The notes under the pieces are model-generated. The model was not told the origin of the DNA. It saw only the letters and a list, made by a program, of their open reading frames with translations, and made no database searches. Positions 16,500 through 25,499 of a stretch of DNA of 64,000 nucleotides are shown here, piece by piece. Made by a program: the position numbers and the translations under genes. This DNA comes from Micromonospora sediminicola (GTDB lineage: Bacteria > Actinomycetota > Actinomycetes > Mycobacteriales > Micromonosporaceae). How positions within the stretch are numbered: the stretch's first letter is position 1; every line of letters starts with the position of its first letter. Where the stretch lies: the NCBI RefSeq assembly GCF_900089585.1, contig NZ_FLRH01000003.1:2060501-2124500 (forward strand), in the 5' to 3' direction.

Positions 16500-17911
16500 C
16501 GTATCAGGACACCCGCGCCGCCGGCCGCCGTACCGGGCACTCCGCCCCGTACGGCGGCCGTCCGGCTGCTCCCGTACCGCCGGGCCGGCCGCGCCGCGGG
16601 CCCGGCGGCCGGCGTGCGCTGGCGGTGGTGTTCTGGCTCGGCCTGGCCGCCGCGGTCCTGCCGTGGTGGCTGGACACCCCGGCCGGCTCGCTGACCGACA
16701 CCGCCGACGTGCTCACCGCCGGCGGTCGGGTCACCGGCCTGGTCGCCGGCTACCTGCTGCTGGCGCAGGTGCTGATGATGAGCCGGCTCGGCGTGCTGGA
16801 ACGCACGCTCGGCGGGGAGCGGATCTCCCGGCTGCACCGGGACCTCGGCGCCACCCTCCTGGTGGCGGTGCTCACCCACATGGCGCTGCTGGTGGTGGGC
16901 TACGCCCGGCAGGAGAAGAACTCGGTCCTCGGCGAGGTCGGCGCGCTGCTGACCGACTACGAGGACATGGTCTCCGCGTTCGTGGCCGCCGGCGTCATGG
17001 TGGCGGTCGGGGTCACCGCGGTGCGTGGCGTACGCCGCCGGCTGCCCTACGAGCTCTGGTACGTGCTGCACCTGACCAGCTACCTCACGCTGCTGCTCGG
17101 GTACGCGCACCAGTTCAGCAACGGCGCCCAGCTCTACGAGCCCGGGCCGGTGCGCACCGGCTGGATCGCCGCGTACCTGCTGGTGGTGGCCGCGCTGGTG
17201 TGGGGCCGGATGGTCGCGCCGCTGGTGTTCAACCTGCGGCACCGGCTGCGGGTGGCCGACGTGGTGGCGGAGAGCCCGGACACCGTCTCGATCTACCTGA
17301 CCGGGCACCGGCTCAACCAGATCGACATGCTCGGCGGCCAGTATTTCCGCTGGCGGTTCCTCAACCCCGGCTGCTGGTGGCAGTCGCACCCGTTCTCCGT
17401 CTCGGCGGCGGCGAACGGCCGCTGGCTGCGGCTCACCGTGAAGGTCGTCGGCGGCCACACCGCCGAGCTGCGCGACCTCACCCCGGGCACCCGGGTGTGG
17501 GCCGAGGGCCCGTCCGGCACGTTCACCGCCGCGCACCGCACCCGCGAGCGGGCCCTGCTCATCGCCGGCGGCAGCGGCATCGCGCCGCTGCGGGCGATGC
17601 TGGAGGAACTGCCGCCCGGCGCGGCGCTGATCTACCGCGCCCGCACCCCGGCCGACGTCCTGCTGCACCGGGAGCTGGACTGGCTGGCCCAGGCCCGGCA
17701 GACCTCGGTCTGGTACGTGGTCGGCCGCCGCGACGACCCCGGCCCCCGGCAGGTGATGAACCCCGAGGGCCTGCGCCGGCTGGTGCCCGACCTGACCCGG
17801 CGCGACGTCTACCTGTGCGGCCCTGGCGGCCTGGTCGACGAGGCCGTCAGGGCGTTGCGCGCCGCCGGCGTGCCCCGCCGCCAGATCCACCTCACCGCGT
17901 TCGAGCTGTAA
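16496..17911 (+). CDS. ferric-reductase-like membrane flavoprotein (FAD/NAD(P)H)
   Basis: 471 residues. After a basic Pro-rich N-terminus there are about six hydrophobic helices (residues about 40-240) with histidine pairs (LHRDLGATLLVAVLTHMAL; WYVLHLTSYLTLLLGYAHQF) suited to two b-type hemes. The C-terminal half is an FNR-like module: WQSHPFSVSAAANG (FAD), LLIAGGSGIAPLRAML (NAD(P)H) and YLCGPGGLVDEAV. It should pass electrons from cytosolic NAD(P)H across the membrane. GTG 16496 overlaps the DUF1501 stop by four bases. Next genes encode an FMN protein and ApbE, the natural electron acceptor set. Confidence 0.9.
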   Translation: MTYQDTRAAGRRTGHSAPYGGRPAAPVPPGRPRRGPGGRRALAVVFWLGLAAAVLPWWLDTPAGSLTDTADVLTAGGRVTGLVAGYLLLAQVLMMSRLGVLERTLGGERISRLHRDLGATLLVAVLTHMALLVVGYARQEKNSVLGEVGALLTDYEDMVSAFVAAGVMVAVGVTAVRGVRRRLPYELWYVLHLTSYLTLLLGYAHQFSNGAQLYEPGPVRTGWIAAYLLVVAALVWGRMVAPLVFNLRHRLRVADVVAESPDTVSIYLTGHRLNQIDMLGGQYFRWRFLNPGCWWQSHPFSVSAAANGRWLRLTVKVVGGHTAELRDLTPGTRVWAEGPSGTFTAAHRTRERALLIAGGSGIAPLRAMLEELPPGAALIYRARTPADVLLHRELDWLAQARQTSVWYVVGRRDDPGPRQVMNPEGLRRLVPDLTRRDVYLCGPGGLVDEAVRALRAAGVPRRQIHLTAFEL

Positions 17912-17925
17912 GAGAGGCACCACCC

Positions 17926-18522
17926 ATGCGTCGCGCGCTCCTCGCGATCACCGGCCTGGCCGCCGGCACCACCGCGCTGGTGGTGCTCAAGGGCGCCCCG
18001 GGCACCGGTCAGGCCTCCCAGGACCTGCCGGCCGCGCTGGCCCCGGCCGCCCCGGGCGGCTCGCCCGCGCCCGGCGGGCCGACCCCCACCGCGCCCGGCG
18101 CGGTGACACCCTCGGCCGCGCCGAGCGCGTCGGCGAAGCCCAGCGCCAAGCCCTCCGCCGACCGGAAGCCGGCCAGCCGGGGCGGCACCCGGACCAGCAG
18201 CGCCCCGGCCGCGCCGAGGACCACCACCAAGGCGCCCGCGCCCACCACCCGCACGGTGACCGGCCGGTCGGTCAGCTACGAGTACGGCTCGCTCCAGGTG
18301 AAGATCACGCTGAGCGGCAGCCGGATCGTCGACGCCACCGCGATCGGCATGCCGCTGGGCGGGCAGTCCGGTCAGCGCAGCGACGACGTGCAGGCGCGCT
18401 ACAGCGGCAGCTCGGGTGAGGTGGTGGCGAAGCAGAGCGCGAACCTGAGCACCGTCTCCGGCGCCACCTACACCAGCACCGCCTACAAGCAGTCGCTCCA
18501 GTCCGCGATCGACAAGGCCTAG
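17926..18522 (+). CDS. exported FMN-binding (covalently flavinylated) electron carrier
   Basis: 198 residues: signal or anchor at 1-25 (MRRALLAITGLAAGTTALVV), a long Pro/Ala/Ser/Lys/Thr linker (about 30-108), then an FMN_bind domain. The flavinylation motif is visible as TVSGATYTS; Thr about 181 in SGAT is the residue ApbE is expected to modify with FMN. ATG 17926 follows the reductase stop by 14 bases. It likely receives electrons outside the membrane from the reductase just upstream. The terminal acceptor is unknown. Confidence 0.9.
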   Translation: MRRALLAITGLAAGTTALVVLKGAPGTGQASQDLPAALAPAAPGGSPAPGGPTPTAPGAVTPSAAPSASAKPSAKPSADRKPASRGGTRTSSAPAAPRTTTKAPAPTTRTVTGRSVSYEYGSLQVKITLSGSRIVDATAIGMPLGGQSGQRSDDVQARYSGSSGEVVAKQSANLSTVSGATYTSTAYKQSLQSAIDKA

Positions 18523-18523
18523 T

Positions 18524-19294
18524 TTGGCCGCCGCCGGTCGGCCCGGGCTGCGCCGGGTCGAGCAGATCATGGGTACGGCGATCAGCCTCGACCTGGCCGA
18601 CGAACTGCCCGCCGCCGTCCTGCACGAGTTGGCCGAGGACACGTTCGACTGGCTGCGCGAGGTGGACGCGCGGTTCAGCACCTACCGGGACGACAGCGAG
18701 GTGTGCCGGCTGGACCGGGGCGAGTTGGCGTTGGCCGACGCCTCCGACCACCTGCGGGCCGTGCTCGAGTGCTGCGCCGACCTGTGGTCCGCCACTGACG
18801 GCTTCTTCGACGCGTACGCGACCGGGCGGCTGGACCCGTCCGGCTACGTCAAGGGCTGGGCGGCGCAGGTGGCGTCGGACCGGCTGCTGGCCGCCGGCGC
18901 CCCGAACCACTGCGTGAACGCCGGCGGCGACGTGCGGGTACGCGGCCACACGGCCACCGGTGAGCCGTGGCGGATCGGCGTGCGGCATCCCTGGGACCCG
19001 GCGGCGACCTGCCTGGTGCTGACCGGCACCGACCTCGCGGTCGCCACGTCCGGGGTCTACGAGCGCGGTCACCACGTGGTCGACCCGCGCCGGGGGACGC
19101 CCGCGGTCGGACTGCGCTCGGTCACCGTGGTCGGCCCGGACCTGGGGCTGGCGGACGCCTACGCCACCGCCGCCGTCGCCATGGGTGAACCCGGCATCGC
19201 CTGGCTGGACCGCCTACCGACCCCCTGGCAGCACGCCGTTGTCACCGACACCGCCCGCCTCCTCCACTCCCGCACCCTCCCGGTGACCCCCTGA
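18524..19294 (+). CDS. apbE: ApbE-family FAD:protein FMN transferase
   Basis: 256 residues with ApbE motifs: MGTAISLDL near the start, DARFSTYRDDSEVCRLD, the GYVKGWAAQ segment, NAGGDVRVRG and TSGVYERG. It splits FAD and attaches FMN to Thr/Ser of target proteins, here most likely the FMN-binding protein one base upstream. A TTG at 18524 starts directly after that gene's stop. No obvious signal peptide, so it may act in the cytoplasm or the start may be incomplete. Confidence 0.9.
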   Translation: MAAAGRPGLRRVEQIMGTAISLDLADELPAAVLHELAEDTFDWLREVDARFSTYRDDSEVCRLDRGELALADASDHLRAVLECCADLWSATDGFFDAYATGRLDPSGYVKGWAAQVASDRLLAAGAPNHCVNAGGDVRVRGHTATGEPWRIGVRHPWDPAATCLVLTGTDLAVATSGVYERGHHVVDPRRGTPAVGLRSVTVVGPDLGLADAYATAAVAMGEPGIAWLDRLPTPWQHAVVTDTARLLHSRTLPVTP

Positions 19295-19558
19295 CGGGGA
19301 CGGGGGCTCAGCGGAGGGGGCGGTGGAGGATGGCGGGGCGGGAGCCCGGCGGTCGGGGGCGGCCGGGGCGGGCGCCTCGGGGGCGGGTGAAGCCCCACGG
19401 GTGGGGGCGGCGGCGGTGCCGCGGTGGCTCGGTGCCGCCGGTGTGGCGGGCCGCGTCGTCCCTGGACATCGTCAAACCCCCGCTCTGGCGCGTGCGCGCC
19501 CTCGGCAGGCTCAACGAGTGCGGTGCCGGGGAGGTCGCTGTCGGGCAGTTGTCCCGGC

Positions 19559-20239
19559 TCAGCGGCCTCGGCGAGGCAGGGGGAGGTGGCCGGGGAGCAG
19601 GTCCGGGGTGAGCGTCACCCCGGCGGCCCGTAACGCGGCGATCAGCGCGTTCTGCACCAGGTAGGAGTCGGGGAGCTGCCACCGGGCCTGCTCCGGCGCG
19701 ACCGCCCAGCGCACGGTCCCCTCCGGCAGCCGGGTCGGCGGCGCCGGGATCCACGAGCCGGGGCCGTGCCGCACCACGTGGAAGCAGTGTTCCAGCTCCG
19801 GCCGGAGCGGGTCGCCGGGGCGGACCAGGAACATCCAGCGGCCGGTCGGGGTGACCAGCACCGGCCCTCGTACGCCGAGACCGGCCGGGTGGGTGGCGAC
19901 CGTGTCCAGCACCCGCCGGCCGAGGTGGGCGGCGACCTCCAGCACGTCGAACGCGTGTCCGGTGGGCAGCAGCACCCCGTGCGGGCGGTCCCGCCACCAG
20001 GTGGCCACCCGGGCCGGGTCGGCGCTGGCCGCGCGCTCCCAGTCCTCCAGGGCGGGGTGGCAGCCCACCGTGGGACAGCCGGCCCGCCCGCAGACGAAGC
20101 GGCTGTTGGCCAGGCAGGCGCCCGGGGTGACCGGCCAACCGTGCAGCGCGTACCGGACGGCGACCCGGCGCAGCCGGACCCGCTCCAGCGGCGACAGGTG
20201 AGCGACGCGCGGTCGGACGTTCCCCCACATGTGTGCCAT
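19559..20239 (-). CDS. primase/polymerase-N-like (bifunctional primase-type) protein
   Basis: 226 residues. The layout ALHGWPVTPGACL..., CPTVGCHPALEDWERA, VATWWRDRPHGVLLPTG and VLVTPTGRWMFLV resembles the small actinobacterial proteins annotated with the bifunctional DNA primase/polymerase N-terminal domain, although the catalytic acidic cluster is not obvious, so enzymatic activity is doubtful. ATG 20239 has GAGAGGGG adjacent; ATG 20230 gives a better spacing and is a real alternative. Divergent from the XRE regulator. In other actinomycetes this kind of protein is paired with such regulators; function unknown. Confidence 0.6.
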   Translation of the reverse strand: MAHMWGNVRPRVAHLSPLERVRLRRVAVRYALHGWPVTPGACLANSRFVCGRAGCPTVGCHPALEDWERAASADPARVATWWRDRPHGVLLPTGHAFDVLEVAAHLGRRVLDTVATHPAGLGVRGPVLVTPTGRWMFLVRPGDPLRPELEHCFHVVRHGPGSWIPAPPTRLPEGTVRWAVAPEQARWQLPDSYLVQNALIAALRAAGVTLTPDLLPGHLPLPRRGR

Positions 20240-20447
20240 CCCCTCTCGCCCCGCCGAACCGTCCACATGCCACACGTCGAAAGCCGTCACTGCCGTAACC
20301 CACGTTCGTTGAGCTGACGAACGGCCGGTGCAACTTGCACGAAAACTACGAGAATTGGCTGGACGGCTGACGCACAACCTGTGCGACCAGGGCAAACCTG
20401 ATGGACGTGGGGGGACCGGCCGGCGCCGTGAGGGGGAGGGAGCAGGG

Positions 20448-21677
20448 ATGGACGAACTACCCATAGGCCGGCGGGTGGCGTACTGGCGGAGTCGCCGCAA
20501 GATGTCCCAGCAGGTCTTCGCCGACCGGCTCGGCAAGTCCAAGAGCTGGGTGGACAAGGTGGAGCGCGGCGTCCGCCGGCTGGACAAGTTCTCGGTCCTC
20601 TACGAGATCGCCGACATTCTCCAGATCGACGTGCAACTGCTGCACGGCAAGGACCCGGAGCGGCGCACCGACGCGCTCAACTGCATCGACCAGGTCGAGG
20701 TCGAGGAGATCCGCACCGCCCTGGAGCGGTACGACTCGATGAGCGCCTACTTCGACGCCGCGCCCTACCCGCCGCCGCTGGCCGACATGCACAAGGCGGT
20801 CAACCACGCCTGGCTCACCTACCAGTACGGCCGCTACGGCATGCTCACCCGCGCGCTGCCCAAGCTGCTGCGCGACGCCCAGGCGGCCGACGCCGGCTAT
20901 GGCGGCGACGACCAGGCCCGGGAGGCCGCCCACCTGCTCGGGCAGGTCTACCAGATCGCCTCCTCGGTGCTGCGCAAGCTCGGCGAGTGCGACCTGGCCT
21001 GGCTGGCCGCCGACCGGTCCATGGCGGTGGCCCAGCGGGCCGACGACCCGCTGCTCGCCGGCATCGCCACCACCCGGGTCTGCAACGCCCTCGTCGCGAT
21101 GGGCCGCCCCCGCCCGGCGCTCGAGCTCAACGTGCGGATCGCCAACCGGCTCGCCCCCGGCGGCGACAACGACGTCCGGCCCGAACGCCTGTCCGTCTAC
21201 GGCATGCTGCTGCTCCAGGGCGCGATGGCCGCTGCCCGGATCGGCGACTCGGCGACGGTCGACGACCTGCTCACCGGCGCGGGGGAGGCGGCCACCCTGC
21301 TCGGCGCCGACCACAACCACTACTGGACGTCGTTCGGCCCGACCAACCTGGAGCTGCACCGGGCCGCCGCGGCCGTCGAGCTGGGCGACGGCGGCCGGGC
21401 CGTGGAGACGCACCACCGGCTGGCCGAGCCCGCGTTCAACGCGCTGCTGCCCGAGCGGCGCGCGCACCACCTGCTCGACCTGGCCCGGGGCTACGCCCAG
21501 ATCGGCGACGTCGCCAACGCCGGCGACATGCTGCTGCGGGGCGACCGGCTCGCGCCCTCCGAGATCCGTTGCCGGCCCATCGCCCACGAGGTGATGTCGG
21601 ACGTGCTCCGTCGCACACGGGGTGCGCCGCCTCCGCCCATCGCGGAGTTGGCTGAGCACATGGGAGTAGGAGTATGA
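20448..21677 (+). CDS. XRE-family HTH regulator with TPR-like C-terminal domain
   Basis: 409 residues. Residues 7-62 form the Cro/C1 HTH: RRVAYWRSRRKMSQQVFADRL followed by KSKSWVDKVERGVRRLDK. The remaining 340 residues are helical repeats (YDSMSAYFDAAPYPPPL, then several Ala/Leu pairs) like Streptomyces developmental or metabolic regulators of this architecture. ATG 20448 has GGGAGGGAGCAGGG just upstream. Seventeen bases separate it from the flavoprotein gene, suggesting one transcript. Ligand unknown. Confidence 0.88.
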   Translation: MDELPIGRRVAYWRSRRKMSQQVFADRLGKSKSWVDKVERGVRRLDKFSVLYEIADILQIDVQLLHGKDPERRTDALNCIDQVEVEEIRTALERYDSMSAYFDAAPYPPPLADMHKAVNHAWLTYQYGRYGMLTRALPKLLRDAQAADAGYGGDDQAREAAHLLGQVYQIASSVLRKLGECDLAWLAADRSMAVAQRADDPLLAGIATTRVCNALVAMGRPRPALELNVRIANRLAPGGDNDVRPERLSVYGMLLLQGAMAAARIGDSATVDDLLTGAGEAATLLGADHNHYWTSFGPTNLELHRAAAAVELGDGGRAVETHHRLAEPAFNALLPERRAHHLLDLARGYAQIGDVANAGDMLLRGDRLAPSEIRCRPIAHEVMSDVLRRTRGAPPPPIAELAEHMGVGV

Positions 21678-21693
21678 GCGCGGGTCGGGTCGG

Positions 21694-22275
21694 ATGAGCG
21701 GTCCGCACACCAGCAACGGGCACCGCCGGGTGCTCTACGTCATCGCCTGCGGCTCGCCGCTGGCCCGTCACGTCGGCCGGCTGGTCGACCTCGCCCAGTC
21801 CGACGGCTGGACGGTCTGTGTGGTCACCACGCCGGACGGCGCGAAGTTCGTCGACCGGACGGCGCTGGCCCGGCAGACCGGCCACCCGGTCCGGACGCAC
21901 TACAAGAACCCGGGCGACCCGGACGTGCTGCCCCCAGCCGACGCGATCCTGGTCTGTCCGGCGACGGTCAACACGGTCAACAAGTGGGCGGTGGGCATCA
22001 CCGACACGCTGGCGCTCGGCCTGCTGGTCGAGGCGCAGGGCCTCGGCGTGCCGATCGCGGCCGTCCCGTACACCAACGAGGCGATGGCCGGGCACCCGGC
22101 GTTCCGGGCGAGCCTGGCCCGCCTCGGCGAGTGGGGCGTGCGGGTGGTCTTCGGCGACCACGTCGTCCGCCTGCACCCGCCGGGGACCGGTGAGCGGCAC
22201 CTGGACGCCTTCCCCTGGGACGCGGGCCTGGCCGCCCTGGCCGGCGCGGCGCGGCCGGTCGCCCCGGTCGGCTGA
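21694..22275 (+). CDS. flavoprotein of the PPC-decarboxylase (Dfp) fold
   Basis: 193 residues with the HFCD flavoprotein layout: VLYVIACGSPLARHVGRLVDLA at the N-terminus, VVTTPDGAKFVD, ADAILVCPATVNTVNKWAVGITDTLAL with the PATxNTxxKxxxG motif that binds FMN, and PIAAVPYTNEAMAGHPAF. Compare coaBC and lantibiotic decarboxylases. The usual catalytic Cys is not evident, so the reaction is uncertain. Likely cotranscribed with the upstream XRE gene. Confidence 0.82.
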   Translation: MSGPHTSNGHRRVLYVIACGSPLARHVGRLVDLAQSDGWTVCVVTTPDGAKFVDRTALARQTGHPVRTHYKNPGDPDVLPPADAILVCPATVNTVNKWAVGITDTLALGLLVEAQGLGVPIAAVPYTNEAMAGHPAFRASLARLGEWGVRVVFGDHVVRLHPPGTGERHLDAFPWDAGLAALAGAARPVAPVG

Positions 22276-22364
22276 CGGGTGGGCGCGGGGCCCGTCGACG
22301 TCCGACGGCCCCGCGCCACCGCGGTGGGCGTGTCCCCGGCCGGACGCCGGTAAGCTGGCCCGCC

Positions 22365-23231
22365 GTGAGCACAACCGGATCGCCACCCAGCGTCGCCGAC
22401 GTGGTGGCCGCCCTGGACCGCCGCTACCCGCCGGCCTGGGCCGAGGAGTGGGACCGGGTCGGCCTGGTGCTGGGCGAGCCCGACCACCCGGTGCGCCGTG
22501 TCGCCTGCGTGGTCGACGTGGTCCCGGAGACGGTCGACGAGGCGCTCGCCGCCGGCGCCGACATGATCGTCGCGCACCACCCGCTGCTGCTGCGCGGCGT
22601 CTCGTCGGTGGCCGCGACCACGTACAAGGGCCGGATCGTGCACCGGTTGATCAAGGCCGACGTCGCCCTGTACGTGGCGCACACCAACGCCGACGTGGCC
22701 GCCCCCGGGGTGTCCGACGCCCTGGCCGCCCGGTTCGGGCTGACCGGGCTGCGCCCGCTGCACCCGCCCCGCCCCGGTTCGCCCGCCGACGGGCCCGGCC
22801 GGGGCATCGGCCGCATCGGCGAGCTGCCCGCCCCGACGACGCTCGCCGAGCTGACCCGGCGGGCCGCCGACGTGCTCCCGGTCACCGCCTGGGGCGTTCG
22901 CGCCGCGGGCGATCCCGGGCGTATGGTTCGTACCCTCGCCGTCAGCGGTGGCTCGGGGGACAGCTTCCTCGCCGAGGCGACCGCGGCCGGGGTGGACGCG
23001 TTCCTCACCGCGGACCTGCGCCACCATCCGGCCGGCGAGCACCTCGCCGCCGGCGGCCCGGCCCTGCTGGACGCCGCCCACTGGGCGACCGAACGACCCT
23101 GGCTGGACGACCTGGCCGCCCACCTGCGGGACGAGCTGGGCGTCGAGGCCGTGGTGTCCGACCTGGACACCGACCCGTGGACCGTGCACGCCGCCGCGCC
23201 CCGACCGGACGACAAGGAGCCCCGACCGTGA
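22365..23231 (+). CDS. Nif3-like dinuclear metal-centre protein
   Basis: 288 residues of the NIF3/YbgI family, including EEWDRVGLVLGEPDHPV, DMIVAHHPLLLRGV (metal-binding His pair), YVAHTNADVAAPGV, and the C-terminal TADLRHHPAGEH/LDAAHWATE metal site. Proposed roles include GTP cyclohydrolase-like or general metal-dependent hydrolase activity. GTG 22365 is the start. Its stop overlaps the GTG of the zinc-ribbon gene by four bases. Same operon order as in mycobacteria. Confidence 0.93.
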   Translation: MSTTGSPPSVADVVAALDRRYPPAWAEEWDRVGLVLGEPDHPVRRVACVVDVVPETVDEALAAGADMIVAHHPLLLRGVSSVAATTYKGRIVHRLIKADVALYVAHTNADVAAPGVSDALAARFGLTGLRPLHPPRPGSPADGPGRGIGRIGELPAPTTLAELTRRAADVLPVTAWGVRAAGDPGRMVRTLAVSGGSGDSFLAEATAAGVDAFLTADLRHHPAGEHLAAGGPALLDAAHWATERPWLDDLAAHLRDELGVEAVVSDLDTDPWTVHAAAPRPDDKEPRP

Positions 23232-23965
23232 AGGCTGACCCGAAGGTGCAGCGTCGCCTGCTCGACCTGCAGGCGATCGACACCACCCTGGCCCAGCTCG
23301 CGCACCGCCGCCGGAGCCTGCCGGAGCGGGCCGAGCTGGAGGCGCTCGCGCGGGAGCTGTCCGCGCTGGAGGACGAGCGGGTCCGCGCCCAGGTGGCCGT
23401 CGACGACCTGGACCGGGACATCGCCCGGCTGGAGAAGGACGTCGACCAGGTGCGGGCGCGCAAGAGCAAGGACGAGGCCCGGCTGGCCTCGGGCAGCGGC
23501 CCGGCCCGGGAGCTGGAGGCGCTCCAGCACGAGCTGGTCTCGCTCAACCGCCGGCAGAGCGACCTGGAGGACGCCGAGCTGGAGCTGATGGAGCAGCGGG
23601 AGACCGCGCAGGGCGTGCTCGACGGCATCGAGGGGCGGATCGCCGACGCCCGGGAGCGCCGGGCCGCGGCCGAGCAGCGCCGCGACGACGCGCTGGCCGA
23701 GATCGCCAAGGAGGAGGAGTTCAAGCGCACCTCCCGCCAGCCGCTCGCCGGTGACCTGCCGGCGGACCTGGTCACCCTCTACGACAAGATCCGCGCGGAC
23801 ACCGGGCTGGGCGCGGCGCTGCTCACCGGGGGCCGCTGCGGCGGCTGCCGGCTGGAGCTCTCCGGCGCCGACCTGGCCCGCATCCGCAAGGCCGACCCGG
23901 ACGACGTGGTCCGCTGCGAGGAGTGCCGCCGGATCATGGTCCGGACGAACGAGTCGGGGCTGTAG
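23228..23965 (+). CDS. coiled-coil protein with C4 zinc ribbon (Rv2229c-like)
   Basis: 245 residues. Residues about 10-175 are a continuous coiled coil rich in Glu/Arg/Leu; the C-terminus has a zf-RING_7-type ribbon, CGGCRLELSG and CEECRRIM (about residues 203-232). Nucleic-acid binding is plausible but unproven. It sits between Nif3 and the RNase H/phosphatase gene, with GTG start overlapping the Nif3 stop and only five bases to the next start. Confidence 0.9.
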   Translation: MKADPKVQRRLLDLQAIDTTLAQLAHRRRSLPERAELEALARELSALEDERVRAQVAVDDLDRDIARLEKDVDQVRARKSKDEARLASGSGPARELEALQHELVSLNRRQSDLEDAELELMEQRETAQGVLDGIEGRIADARERRAAAEQRRDDALAEIAKEEEFKRTSRQPLAGDLPADLVTLYDKIRADTGLGAALLTGGRCGGCRLELSGADLARIRKADPDDVVRCEECRRIMVRTNESGL

Positions 23966-23970
23966 TCGCC

Positions 23971-25119
23971 GTGGCGGTGCGCGCGGTGGTCATCGAGGCC
24001 GACGGCGGCTCCCGGGGCAACCCGGGGCCGGCCGGCTACGGCGCGGTGGTCCGGGACCCGGAGACCGGCGAGGTGCTGGCCGAGCGGTCGGCGTCGATCG
24101 GCACGGCGACGAACAACGTGGCCGAGTACCGGGGCCTGATCGCCGGGCTGGAGGCCGCCGCCGAGCTGGGCGCGGTCGAGGTCGAGGCGCGGATGGACTC
24201 CAAGCTGGTGGTCGAGCAGATGTGCGGCCGCTGGCAGATCAAGCACCCCGGGCTGCGCCCGCTCGCGGCCCAGGCCGCCGGGCTGGTCGGCCGGTTCGCC
24301 GCCGTACGCTTCGTCTGGGTGCCCCGCGAGCGCAACCGGCACGCCGACGCCCTGGCCAACGCGGCGATGGACGCGGCGGCCGCCGGCGCGCCGGCCGAGG
24401 CCGCGGCGACGCCGCCGCCCGCGGCGACGGTGGCCCGGGCCACCGGCACCGACCCGGCCACCACCCCGGCCTCGTGGGAGCCCCGCGCGACCGAGGAGGG
24501 CACCCGGCTGATCCTGGTGCGGCACGGGGAGACCGAGCGCACCGTGCAGAAGCGCTACTCCGGCCGGGGCGACGTGCCGCTGACCGAGCGCGGGCGGGCG
24601 CAGGCCGCGGCCACCGCCGCCCGGGTGGCCGAGCTGGCGCCGTCCGTCGCGGCCGTGGTCAGCTCGCCGCTGTCCCGGTGCGTGGCCACCGCCGAGGCGG
24701 TCGCCGCGCGGATCGGCGACCCACCGGTACGCACCGACGACGACCTGATCGAGTGCGACTTCGGGATCTGGGAGGGACGCACGTTCGCCGAGGTGCGCCA
24801 GGGCTGGCCGGGCGAACTGGACGCGTGGCTCGCCTCGACCCGGGTCGCTCCGCCGCAGGGCGAGTCGTTCACCACCGTCGCCGAGCGGACCGGGCGCGCG
24901 GTGGACCGGCTGCGGTCGGCGTACCCGGGGGAGACCGTGGTGGTCGTCTCCCACGTCTCGCCGATCAAGCTGGTGCTGCGCGACGCCCTCGCCGCCGGCG
25001 ACGCGTTCCTGCACCGGCTCTACCTGGACACCGCGGGCGTCTCGGTCCTCGACCTGTACCCGGACGGCGGCGTCGCGGTCCGCCTCGTCAACGACACCGC
25101 GCACCTGCGGAACCTCTGA
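23971..25119 (+). CDS. bifunctional RNase HI / histidine phosphatase (CobC-like)
   Basis: 382 residues in two domains. The N-terminal type I RNase H domain has IEADGGSRGNPGPAGYGAVV, NNVAEYRGLIAGLEAA, MDSKLVVEQM and NRHADALAN, supplying the D-E-D-D set. An Ala-rich linker (about 128-170) leads to a histidine phosphatase domain with LVRHGETERT (about residue 182), SSPLSRCVATAE and VSHVSPIKL. It should degrade RNA in RNA:DNA hybrids and act as an acid or alpha-ribazole phosphatase, like M. tuberculosis Rv2228c. GTG 23971 lies five bases after the zinc-ribbon stop. Confidence 0.94.
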   Translation: MAVRAVVIEADGGSRGNPGPAGYGAVVRDPETGEVLAERSASIGTATNNVAEYRGLIAGLEAAAELGAVEVEARMDSKLVVEQMCGRWQIKHPGLRPLAAQAAGLVGRFAAVRFVWVPRERNRHADALANAAMDAAAAGAPAEAAATPPPAATVARATGTDPATTPASWEPRATEEGTRLILVRHGETERTVQKRYSGRGDVPLTERGRAQAAATAARVAELAPSVAAVVSSPLSRCVATAEAVAARIGDPPVRTDDDLIECDFGIWEGRTFAEVRQGWPGELDAWLASTRVAPPQGESFTTVAERTGRAVDRLRSAYPGETVVVVSHVSPIKLVLRDALAAGDAFLHRLYLDTAGVSVLDLYPDGGVAVRLVNDTAHLRNL

Positions 25120-25253
25120 GCCCCGGGCGGCCGTTCGGCGCACGCCGGCGGCCGCTCGGCGCATCGGCGTCGGTCTGTCGAACGTGACCGCGCTCACAGG
25201 GTCGTAGCCTCCGGCCGTCACATGGCCCGCTACGACTGCCCGGAGGGTGTCAC

Positions 25254-25499
25254 ATGGCCACACCGGAACCGGAGGCGCTGGACACGGCGCGATCCAGGGC
25301 GAAGGACAAGAGTCCCTGGAACTGGTTGCTCTTCATCCCGATCGTGGTGCCGCTGATCCCGGCCTTCTTCAACGCGGACTCGCCCCGGCTGTTCGGGTTC
25401 CCGCGCTTCTACTGGCTGCAACTGGCCTGGATCCTGCTGGGCGTCGGCACCACCACGCTGGTCTACCAGATGACCAAGAAGAAGCGGGGTGACCGCTGA
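25254..25499 (+). CDS. DUF3311 membrane protein, partner of the symporter
   Basis: 81 residues with two hydrophobic helices (WNWLLFIPIVVPLIPAFF and FYWLQLAWILLGVGTTTLVY) and a KKKRGDR tail. DUF3311 proteins are usually encoded directly before a sodium:solute symporter; here ATG of the symporter overlaps its stop (TGATG). Probably a small accessory subunit. A GGAGGGTGTCAC sequence precedes the ATG. Confidence 0.88.
   Translation: MATPEPEALDTARSRAKDKSPWNWLLFIPIVVPLIPAFFNADSPRLFGFPRFYWLQLAWILLGVGTTTLVYQMTKKKRGDR

Noticed and set aside
19330..19611. Small Gly/Arg-rich frames between apbE and the primase-like gene
   Set aside because: Composition-driven; overlaps the end of the real minus-strand gene.
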